From NCBI GenBank assembly GCA_002279765.1, contig NCCR01000299.1, positions 1-10,188 on the forward strand: a stretch of 10,188 bases of DNA, in the 5' to 3' direction. The notes under the pieces were generated by a model. It did not search any database, was not told where the DNA came from, and was given only the letters and a program-made list of their open reading frames with translations. Numbering within the stretch: the stretch's first letter is position 1; every line of letters starts with the position of its first letter. Shown one piece after another: positions 1 through 5,277 of the stretch. The DNA comes from Verrucomicrobia bacterium 12-59-8 (GTDB lineage Bacteria; Verrucomicrobiota; Verrucomicrobiae; Verrucomicrobiales; Verrucomicrobiaceae). A program made the translations under genes and the position numbers.

Positions 1-774
1 GAATCCACTCCTCAGTCCTCCCACAATGAACGCCTAGTAGCGGCATATGCAAAACAAGCAGCTATTGAGAAGGCGTATCAAGAATATTTGGCACTCCCTG
101 ACGCAACCACGATTGCCCGTTATACCCGCCTCCCCGATTCCCCGCGTGAAGGACTGGCGCTAATCCAGAGCGCGGAAGACGAGGCGTGGAGAGTCCGCGT
201 GGAAACGGTGCGGAAATGGGAGGACGGCGTGTTCCCTGTAGTTTTGGCGAAGCTGGAAACCAAGGCGGGCAAAGTGCCACAAGGTGCCCGCCGCACCCAT
301 TCTATCCTCGGGCCGTTATTGAGCGTGTATTACGATGAGCTGGTCCCGAAGCATCAGGCCGAAAACCGCAAGCGAGCAGAAGAGAGAGAACATGCAGAGC
401 AATTGGCAAATGAGGAGCGCTCGAAGAAAAAGGCACATTCTAAGGCCTCGGGTGAAGCTGCCCCACAAAGTGAAGCAGCCAACGCGACGAATCAGAAAAA
501 GGAGCACCGAAGAATGGTCGCATGCGTCACGGCATTTGTGGAGTGGGAAAAGGCAAGAGCCACAGTCAGCCACACGGACATTGCGGAATTTCCCAAGCCC
601 CCAGGGATGGCACTCAAGCGTGCCCATGCGTTTCTAGGCACCCTGTTTACCGCCTCAAAAAGTCCCAGCGTGAAAGAAGACCTATTGACGATTTTCCAAG
701 AGAACGGATTCCCGAACGCCACAGGAGAAGCGGTGGTCGAGTGCTTGGCGATACTAAAAAACAGCATCGGATAA
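1..774 (+). CDS. Hypothetical protein, 5' truncated by window edge
   Basis: The frame is open from base 1 to the TAA at 772-774, giving 257 residues with no convincing start. The TTG at 88 is only an internal codon, because the frame continues upstream without a stop, so the gene begins outside the window. I do not recognise the family. The visible protein is soluble, with no signal peptide or membrane segment. Its middle (about residues 115-170) is rich in Lys, Glu, Ala and Gln, reads as a charged helical or coiled-coil linker, and separates two more ordinary folded-looking parts. The last 90 residues are mixed hydrophobic and helical. It lies upstream of an excisionase-like gene in the same direction, so it is probably cargo or a maintenance gene of the same integrated element. 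No clear terminator follows the stop. Confidence 0.7.
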   Translation, partial: ESTPQSSHNERLVAAYAKQAAIEKAYQEYLALPDATTIARYTRLPDSPREGLALIQSAEDEAWRVRVETVRKWEDGVFPVVLAKLETKAGKVPQGARRTHSILGPLLSVYYDELVPKHQAENRKRAEEREHAEQLANEERSKKKAHSKASGEAAPQSEAANATNQKKEHRRMVACVTAFVEWEKARATVSHTDIAEFPKPPGMALKRAHAFLGTLFTASKSPSVKEDLLTIFQENGFPNATGEAVVECLAILKNSIG

Positions 775-814
775 AATAGCATTTGCATGGATGTTTGCGG
801 GTCTTGCGCGTCAC

Positions 815-941
815 AAAAGCGTGGCGAATTCGAGGCACCAAGCGCGGAAGCGTGATTCGCCCCCTCTCGATAGCGTGAAAAAGGCAGATCATCAGAACCG
901 CAAAGCGTCAGGATAAACCGCCCGCACCTTCTCAAAGCGTG
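815..941 (+). repeat. Five iteron-like AGCGTG/C direct repeats
   Basis: The 196-base spacer between two genes holds five same-strand copies of AGCGTG (one AGCGTC), starting at 818, 849, 872, 904 and 936, mostly preceded by A residues (AAAGCGT at 902 and 934). Spacings are 31, 23, 32 and 32 bases, so four of the five copies sit about three helical turns from a neighbour. The array lies just upstream of a helix-turn-helix gene and a Rep-like gene. It could be a binding array for either protein or an origin-like iteron set. This function is inference. The hexamer also occurs in nearby coding sequence, so part of the count may be background. Confidence 0.4.
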
Positions 942-991
942 CATGCTCCGCAGGACGGCGTGAGCTGCGGTTGTCTAATGATGGCGGTCTT

Positions 992-1243
992 ATGCTGAAA
1001 CACGAAAAAGACCAAGCCGTAGCCGATGCAAAATCGGCTTCCACCATTCGACTCCAACCTCGCTGGCTTCGCCCCGATGCCGCCGCTGAATATTGCGGTT
1101 TGTCTCGTAGCAGTCTCTATGAGGAAATGGGCGCGGGAAACATCCGCTCGTACCGCGTGGGAGGCTGCCGCCTTATCGACCGAGAGGAACTCGACCGTTT
1201 TATTTCCAGCCATCCCGAGAAAGGTAGCACCAACCTCAAGTAA
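992..1243 (+). CDS. Excisionase-like helix-turn-helix DNA-binding protein
   Basis: This 83-residue protein has one small DNA-binding domain of the excisionase/AlpA (HTH_17, MerR-like winged helix) type at residues 24-71. RWLRPDAAAEYCGLSRSSLY gives the helix-turn-helix and VGGCRLIDREELDRF gives the short wing plus the final helix that are typical of the family. Members of this family bind element DNA to direct excision by a tyrosine recombinase or to activate integrase genes. I chose the ATG at 992. A TTG at 971 in the same frame would add seven residues, and neither start has a clear Shine-Dalgarno sequence. The gene follows the AGCGTG repeat array, which is a plausible target, and lies 99 bases before the Rep-like gene in the same direction. 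A broken integrase about 4 kb away on the minus strand is the likely former partner. The domain call is firm; the specific role is inferred. Confidence 0.75.
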   Translation: MLKHEKDQAVADAKSASTIRLQPRWLRPDAAAEYCGLSRSSLYEEMGAGNIRSYRVGGCRLIDREELDRFISSHPEKGSTNLK

Positions 1244-1342
1244 CCCGCCGCCTCCTTTGAGACAGCGGCGAAGGAATCGCTTCAAGCATCAAAGACGCTT
1301 TCCATTCAGGCTGGCCCCAGGACGCACAGAAAGCCCCTCTGC

Positions 1343-2134
1343 GTGGATTACACACTTCAACAGGCATCCGCCGCTGATACAATAGCCGGGCGCATCGTGC
1401 CGCCCCGCTCCCGCAATCTCCGCCTCGGGGGAGGGCGAAAAGACAGCCCCGGATGGACAGAGCAAAAACGACGATCAAACCGCGCCCGCTTTGACTCACT
1501 GCGCCCATTCATCAAAACAGGCGTAACCATCGTTTACCCTTCCAAGGCGAAGCCGGAAGTACTCAAAGGCCTCAATGAATGCGCCCGCGAATTCTGCAAA
1601 GAGAAAGAGCTTCCCGCGCGCTCAGTCTGGGAAGGGCCGGGAAAGCATCAGCACATTGCGCTGGGCATCGAATATGACGCAGAAATTGAACGAGCGTGGA
1701 AAGCACGATTGCAGAAACGATGGCTTAAAAACTTTGGCGTGCCAATGCCCCAGGAAGCCTTTCTGTGGAAACCGGAAATTGCACCGGAAGAAATCGCCTC
1801 CTATCTCTCGAAGACACGCGCCAAGGATGGGGTCATGGTCAAAGGCACATGGCCCTGGCTATCCTTCAACCCGGTTTGGGAAGTTGGTTTCCGGCGGCAT
1901 TCTTCACCCTCGGAAAAACAGAGGGACAAAAGCGCTTCACAGTATAGTGCGGAAAAGAAGAGGCGAATTCACAGACAACCTCGGAAAAAAGGGGGCAACC
2001 ATCAATCCACGGAAACCTCGGAAAAAGAGGGGGAAATTCCGCACTCCCAAGGTGCATCCAGCGGGACGTGCTGGGGACGATCTTACTGGGATGCTGTCCC
2101 TGTGAGAGTCCACCATCTTCCCCGCCTCCTTTGA
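1343..2134 (+). CDS. Putative HUH-type Rep-like protein
   Basis: The 263-residue product starts at a GTG, the only usable upstream start in this frame; the first in-frame ATG is at residue 134. Three features resemble the motifs of rolling-circle Rep proteins, in the right order. These are a hydrophobic strand VTIVY (61-65), an HQH pair followed by hydrophobics (H102, H104; KHQHIALGI), and YLSK (Y154, K157), matching the YxxK nicking-tyrosine motif. An enzyme of this type would nick one DNA strand and stay joined to it through the tyrosine. The N-terminal 50 residues are basic. Beyond about residue 187 the protein becomes low-complexity and very basic, and the DNA there is a set of imperfect repeats, so the true C-terminus may be degraded. 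No Shine-Dalgarno sequence is evident. A different DNA-binding protein of an integrative element remains possible. Confidence 0.5.
   Translation: MDYTLQQASAADTIAGRIVPPRSRNLRLGGGRKDSPGWTEQKRRSNRARFDSLRPFIKTGVTIVYPSKAKPEVLKGLNECAREFCKEKELPARSVWEGPGKHQHIALGIEYDAEIERAWKARLQKRWLKNFGVPMPQEAFLWKPEIAPEEIASYLSKTRAKDGVMVKGTWPWLSFNPVWEVGFRRHSSPSEKQRDKSASQYSAEKKRRIHRQPRKKGGNHQSTETSEKEGEIPHSQGASSGTCWGRSYWDAVPVRVHHLPRLL
1909..2040 (+). repeat. Four imperfect CGGAAAA-purine repeats
   Basis: Copies of CGGAAAA followed by a purine-rich, G-rich stretch begin at 1911, 1950, 1982 and 2019, spaced 39, 32 and 37 bases. They lie in the 3' end of the Rep-like gene. One copy (1982) is in a different codon phase from the other three, so the repetition is at the DNA level and is not a repeated peptide. 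Possible explanations are binding sites, an origin region embedded in the rep gene, or slippage-derived sequence. Confidence 0.4.
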
Positions 2135-2268
2135 CCAAACCCATGTTGAGCCTGAAAGTTTCCCTTCACGATTTCACGGTCAGGCCGAATTCGACCTCAC
2201 CGCCTTTTCCCTTCAAAAGGGAGCGTGTAATTACCCGAATTAAACGAATGAATTCACCGATTTTTTGA

Positions 2269-2294
2269 CGGCTAGGCCGAATCCGGCCTAGCCG
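2269..2294. terminator. Perfect 11-bp hairpin at a gene end
   Basis: An inverted repeat has arms cggctaggccg (2269-2279) and cggcctagccg (2284-2294) around the four-base loop aatc. It covers the TAG stop codon (2272-2274) of the minus-strand gene ending here and lies between that gene and the converging Rep-like gene. The run of six T lies before the hairpin on the plus strand (2261-2266), so on the minus strand the hairpin is followed by A residues. It is therefore not a textbook intrinsic terminator in either direction. Blocking of convergent transcription is a guess. Confidence 0.4.
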
Positions 2295-2652
2295 CCGAAT
2301 GGCACCCTCTTTCTCTTTGCTGCATGCACATCCATCTGATTGCAGCCAACCCCTCGGCTTCGCTGGGGATCGAAACAGGCCCGTCGCCGGTGGCGTTCCG
2401 TCCTCTGATGGCCAGCCCGACGAGTACCGGGTCTGTGATCCCGTCGAGCACGTCCGCCGGGCTGTCCTCGTCTCTCAGATCGGTGAAGATGTACCGCTCC
2501 TCAGTCGGGCCTGTCCAGCCTTCGGGCGGCAGTGTCACGCCTTGCGCTAGAATGATGTCCTTCGCGACAGGTAAGAGCCATTCCTTGCCGTCGATGGTGA
2601 CGAACAGGCGGGGCCAGCGCTCGTCTTCGGTTCGGATGGTGGCGGTGATCAT
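2272..2652 (-). CDS. Small hypothetical protein
   Basis: This 126-residue acidic soluble protein is not one I recognise. I chose the ATG at 2652 over the upstream ATG at 2718, because the longer form would run through a 30-bp palindrome (2682-2711) and adds residues of poor quality. The protein begins MITATIRTEDERWPRLFVTI, a beta-strand-rich opening, and continues with IDGKEWLLPVAKDIILAQGV, then an acidic middle with DLRDEDSPADVLDGITDP. There is no signal peptide, membrane segment or catalytic motif that I can name. The leader is pyrimidine-rich without a Shine-Dalgarno sequence. The stop codon lies inside a perfect 11-bp hairpin. The gene is downstream of three exported-protein genes on the same strand but is separated from them by the palindrome, so it may be a separate unit. 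Confidence 0.6.
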   Translation of the reverse strand: MITATIRTEDERWPRLFVTIDGKEWLLPVAKDIILAQGVTLPPEGWTGPTEERYIFTDLRDEDSPADVLDGITDPVLVGLAIRGRNATGDGPVSIPSEAEGLAAIRWMCMQQRERGCHSAARPDSA

Positions 2653-2681
2653 GGCCGGAGATGTTGGAGGGGGAGAAAAAC

Positions 2682-2711
2682 CACGGTTAGGACAGATCTG
2701 TACTAACCGTG
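2682..2711. promoter_or_regulatory. 30-bp near-perfect palindrome (copy A)
   Basis: Fourteen of fifteen arm positions pair, with no spacer. The plan is ACGGT (2683-2687), five variable bases, CAGATCTG (2693-2700), five variable bases and ACCGT (2706-2710). The same plan recurs at 4779-4806. On the minus strand the stem is followed by GGTTTTTCTCC, so it could end transcription coming from the lipoprotein gene. It also sits 30 bases ahead of the ATG of the next minus-strand gene, where an operator would be expected. Confidence 0.6.
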
Positions 2712-2766
2712 AATTCATTGAAGAATGAATGCTTTACGCAAAGTCAAAAACACGAAGGGCGAGAAG

Positions 2767-2797
2767 GCTAAAAACTGACTTGGCAGCCGGTTTTAGC
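2767..2797 (-). terminator. Weak hairpin at end of lipoprotein gene
   Basis: Arms gctaaaa (2767-2773) and ttttagc (2791-2797) form a seven-pair stem with a 17-base loop. It overlaps the TAA stop (2793-2795) of the lipoprotein gene. The stem is AT-rich and the loop is long, so this is at best a weak terminator. The stronger palindrome at 2682-2711, with T residues after it on the minus strand, is the better candidate. Confidence 0.25.
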
Positions 2798-3263
2798 GGC
2801 CCCGCGTGCCACCCTCCATTTCAGATTTCACCCTTACGAGCATCGCCTGAACTTCATTCCCTGCCTTGCCTCGATCCATGTTGACCTGCTCAACTCGACC
2901 GAAGGCGTTAGCCATGCTGGTATTGACGTGAGCAAACACCCGCGTTCCCCCGTTCTGAGGGGCAAACGTGAAGGAAATAATCATCTGGGGAGTGGACGAA
3001 TAGGCATTGCCGAGCGCGACTTGATAGAGCAGCGCGCTCCCTCCATCCATCTGTCTGTGGAAACTCAGGCTGTAAGGCGTGTCCTGATCGAGGATGTAGC
3101 CTTGTGATGCCAGCCGAGTAACCAAGGTGCTTTTGACTCGCTGGGTGCTCGCGTTGATTGTAACCTCGGGATTACCGGTCGGCGTGGCCAGCGGTTTCAA
3201 GGCGCAGCCAGAGAGCATAAGCGAGAACAGGAGGAGGCCGATTTTTTTGATGTGTGCGAGCAT
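2793..3263 (-). CDS. Lipoprotein of unknown function
   Basis: The product has 156 residues. The N-terminus is a lipoprotein signal peptide: basic MLAHIKK, a hydrophobic run IGLLLFSLM and a lipobox LSGC with the acylated cysteine at position 20. Alanine, not aspartate, follows the cysteine. In proteobacteria that would favour outer-membrane sorting; I do not know the rule for this phylum. The mature part is about 135 residues. It opens with PEVTINASTQRVKSTLVTRL and alternates strands and helices like small domains of the type shared by many plasmid- or phage-borne lipoproteins; this resemblance is an impression. It starts at the ATG at 3263 with no Shine-Dalgarno sequence. It is 51 bases downstream of another exported-protein gene and probably shares its transcript. 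Confidence 0.75.
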   Translation of the reverse strand: MLAHIKKIGLLLFSLMLSGCALKPLATPTGNPEVTINASTQRVKSTLVTRLASQGYILDQDTPYSLSFHRQMDGGSALLYQVALGNAYSSTPQMIISFTFAPQNGGTRVFAHVNTSMANAFGRVEQVNMDRGKAGNEVQAMLVRVKSEMEGGTRGR

Positions 3264-3314
3264 GTTATGGGTGTGGTCGATTGAGTGAGGTTGAGGGGGC
3301 TTCGAGGAGTTCTT

Positions 3315-3812
3315 TTATCGCGTGCCGATAGTGATTGAGAACTTGATTTCATAGCCTTTCCCCGTCGGCCATACTTTCGTCAGGACGGCGATGTTGTAGC
3401 CTTCTTGTGTCCACGTCTTGCTTTGCTTTTTGGTGATTGCATCTTGAACGAGCGCGGGGAGATCTTTCCCAGTGGCCTTTTTTGCTAAAAGGCGAGCGGC
3501 GGCAATGAGTTCGGTGTGGGCGTTCGATTCATCCTTGGGAGAATTCACGTTCAAAACAACCTTCACCAAGGAAACCTTTGTGGAGGTGCCTTCACAGTAG
3601 TAGGCGAGGTTATTTGCCATCACCCCTTTCGACGACAACTCACGATAAGGACTGCTCGCGATGTATCCCAAGCCGTCATCCTTGTACCCCCTCGTGACCA
3701 GATTTTGTTCGTCGAGGTAGGCAGCAACGACGTTTGGAGCGTCCGTATCAAGCCCGGCAAAGAGAGTCGTGGAGAAGGCTAAACAAACCGCTATTGAGTG
3801 CAGAAAACGCAT
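3315..3812 (-). CDS. Secreted hypothetical protein
   Basis: The product has 165 residues with a typical Sec signal peptide (MRFLHSIAVCLAFSTTLFAG, cleavage likely near residue 20), giving a periplasmic or secreted mature protein of about 145 residues. The mature chain starts LDTDAPNVVAAYLDEQNLVT, then has two strand-rich regions around a helix (TELIAAARLLAKKATGKDLP). The end is a likely beta strand (GYEIKFSITIGTR). I do not recognise the family and see no catalytic motif. The start ATG at 3812 is preceded by pyrimidines (CCCTCTCCT), not by a Shine-Dalgarno sequence. It lies between two other genes for exported proteins, with gaps of 51 and 58 bases, which suggests one operon acting in the cell envelope. 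Confidence 0.7.
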   Translation of the reverse strand: MRFLHSIAVCLAFSTTLFAGLDTDAPNVVAAYLDEQNLVTRGYKDDGLGYIASSPYRELSSKGVMANNLAYYCEGTSTKVSLVKVVLNVNSPKDESNAHTELIAAARLLAKKATGKDLPALVQDAITKKQSKTWTQEGYNIAVLTKVWPTGKGYEIKFSITIGTR

Positions 3813-3870
3813 AGGAGAGGGAATCAGGGGTAGATGTGAAATACAGCAGTGAGAGGGGCGGCAGGAGGAA

Positions 3871-4353
3871 TCAAAAGCCTTTCAGCTTCGCCTTTTCTTC
3901 GGCTGCTTTGGCTGCAATCCTCCGATCCATTTCTGCCTTTGTGACAATGACAAGCTCATGCTCGAACGTAAAATAAGCGGCGACTAAAAGGCCGTCCGCC
4001 GTCTTCCATTCTTTGGTCATTGACGGCGCTTCCCCCTTCGACCAAACAGAACCCCCGCTGTTCGCTTCAAGAAGCGCTTCAATCTCTACCTCTGACAATT
4101 CGGTAGGGTGGCGCAGGACATCTCGCTCAGAATGAAAGATGCACATTTCTTCACAAGCTCCATTGATGAACTTGCAGGCAATCGACATCGTGGCTTTGGA
4201 GAAAAAATGATAACCGTTCGTGACCTTGACGGTTTTACCATAGCGCGTTTCGCACTGAGGGAGAGTTTCTCCAATGCGGGCGTGCGCAGCAATGGGGTGG
4301 AGAATGAAGGAAACGAAAATGGCAACGATGCAGGATGTGATTCGAGAGTTCAT
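3871..4353 (-). CDS. Secreted cysteine-containing hypothetical protein
   Basis: The product has 160 residues from the ATG at 4353. A longer frame to 4431 exists, but it would put 26 residues ahead of an otherwise normal signal peptide, so I reject that start. The signal peptide runs MNSRITSCIVAIFVSFILHP with likely cleavage after AHA (residue 25). The mature protein begins RIGETLPQCETRYGKTVKV and has four cysteines (C34, C60, C67, C71), an even number that fits disulfide bonding outside the cytoplasm. The C-terminus is a charged helix (DRRIAAKAAEEKAKLKGF). I recognise RIGET..Q...RYG only as an opening seen in small exported proteins of this phylum; the function is unknown. It is the promoter-proximal gene of the exported-protein cluster and has the 489-base hairpin-rich region upstream. 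Confidence 0.7.
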   Translation of the reverse strand: MNSRITSCIVAIFVSFILHPIAAHARIGETLPQCETRYGKTVKVTNGYHFFSKATMSIACKFINGACEEMCIFHSERDVLRHPTELSEVEIEALLEANSGGSVWSKGEAPSMTKEWKTADGLLVAAYFTFEHELVIVTKAEMDRRIAAKAAEEKAKLKGF

Positions 4354-4842
4354 GGGAGGCTGATGGTGATAACCAGCTTCCAAACTTCTCCGAGCGCCCC
4401 AGGTGGTCTGGGGGTTAGAAGGGCTGCACAAAGCACAACCACGGCAGTCTTTCCCCCATGGGGATTAGCCGTGGGGTTGGACATTCACTGCCGTCCCCCA
4501 GGCCGTGTGGCTTGAGGGTGCTGTTTTTCGCCCACACCAGGGCGGCTTTGTGACAGGCCTTCTAAAGCCCGGATCAGTGTGTGGCTGATCGTAGGAAACC
4601 TAGTCGGTTCATGCTTGAGGCGTCAATCCATTTTTCCCCACCCAATCGCGGAGGGCCTCGCCAGCGCGCCCTCTCCATGCTCTACCGTATGTACCGCCTT
4701 GCGTTGAGATTTGGCCGCGTGAGGGCTGAAAAAACTCCATTTCTGATTTTCCCTACTTCGTTGATCTTGAACTCTTCCACGGTGACATCAGATCTGATGT
4801 CACCGCGAAATTTCGCCCTCTTCCAAGCGCAATTCCCGCCGC
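4354..4842. other. Gene-free stretch with serial hairpins
   Basis: I see no credible gene in these 489 bases; plus-strand frames crossing them lack any family signature. The stretch holds many inverted repeats. They are ccacggc/gccgtgg (4439-4445 with 4468-4474) enclosing ccccatgggg (4454-4463), an alternative pairing acggcagt/actgccgt (4441-4448 with 4487-4494), ggcttt/aaagcc (4544-4549 with 4564-4569), gatcag/ctgatc (4572-4577 with 4585-4590) and tagg-aaa-ccta (4592-4602). It could be a structured leader of the downstream minus-strand operon, a small RNA or remnant mobile DNA. It matches no RNA family I know. Confidence 0.4.
4780..4805. promoter_or_regulatory. 26-bp perfect palindrome (copy B)
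   Basis: Arms cggtgacatcaga (4780-4792) and tctgatgtcaccg (4793-4805) pair perfectly with no spacer. It has the same layout as the palindrome at 2682-2711: ACGGT (4779-4783), five bases, CAGATCTG (4789-4796), five bases, ACCGC (4802-4806). It lies 38 bases downstream of the stop of the minus-strand gene at 4843. No T run follows it on the minus strand. A second 12-bp palindrome, gcgaaatttcgc, abuts it at 4805-4816. Confidence 0.65.
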
Positions 4843-5181
4843 TTAATTCATCACTGTTTCGAGCAACCAATCGAGGGATACCGATTGCCGGTCATTTTCG
4901 AGAGCCGCCGTCAAATCGACAAGCTCCCAATCGTCGGCGTCCTCAGGCAATACGAAGATTACGAAATGACCATCTCGCTCAAAACGCCAGCCGCACCCCA
5001 CTTCAACGCAACTCCCGACGGGGCCTGCTAGGTGAGCGGCTCCGCCGTTCTGATACCAGACCTCATCAGCGGGGGTGATGCCAGCCCTTGCCACGGGGTA
5101 GCTGTGCGCTCCATCGTGGATATAGACAGCGCAGCCAGAGTTGAGTTTATCAACGATTTCTCTCACTTGTTCGAGTTTCAT
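4843..5181 (-). CDS. Small acidic hypothetical protein
   Basis: The product is a 112-residue soluble acidic protein from the ATG at 5181. It opens with a helix (MKLEQVREIVDKLNSG) and continues into strand-like segments (CAVYIHDGAHSYPVARAGI, then GWRFERDGHFVIFVLPED). It ends in an acidic helix (DDWELVDLTAAL). Cysteines are at 17, 58 and 63. No signal peptide or membrane segment is present. I do not recognise the family. The overall pattern of a helix followed by a compact beta sheet would suit a small immunity-type or regulatory protein, but nothing here proves that. It is flanked upstream by a promoter-like sequence and the 3' end of the broken integrase, and downstream by the palindrome pair. 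Confidence 0.6.
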   Translation of the reverse strand: MKLEQVREIVDKLNSGCAVYIHDGAHSYPVARAGITPADEVWYQNGGAAHLAGPVGSCVEVGCGWRFERDGHFVIFVLPEDADDWELVDLTAALENDRQSVSLDWLLETVMN

Positions 5182-5232
5182 AGGCTGGGATTTTGGGGTC
5201 TTTCGTCTTCGCCCTTCACCTCTGAAAAATTC

Positions 5233-5260
5233 AATATAAAATCAGAATGCGTCGGGCCAA
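5233..5260 (-). promoter_or_regulatory. Candidate sigma-70 type promoter
   Basis: On the minus strand, TTGGCC (5260-5255) and TATATT (5238-5233) are separated by 16 bases and lie about 50 bases before the ATG at 5181. The -10 box matches TATAAT at five of six positions and the surrounding sequence is the most AT-rich in this part. The -35 box is poor. The assignment is by eye only. Confidence 0.35.
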
Positions 5261-5277
5261 CAAAGCCAACATTCAGC

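Noticed and set aside
1244..1342. Possible readthrough fusion of the HTH and Rep-like genes, since both share one frame with no stop between
   Set aside because: Ninety-nine stop-free bases in a GC-rich stretch are unremarkable and no recoding signal follows the TAA.
1575..2105. Open frame overlapping the Rep-like gene in another phase
   Set aside because: It is basic and low in hydrophobic pattern, and the competing frame holds the HQH and YLSK motifs.
2653..2718. Upstream ATG start at 2718 for the small gene ending at 2272
   Set aside because: The extension would be encoded largely by a 30-bp palindrome that recurs elsewhere as non-coding DNA.
4581..5078. Plus-strand open frame crossing the hairpin region and the gene at 4843-5181
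   Set aside because: It is Arg/Pro/Ser-rich with no domain signature, runs through a 26-bp palindrome, and opposes a better minus-strand gene.
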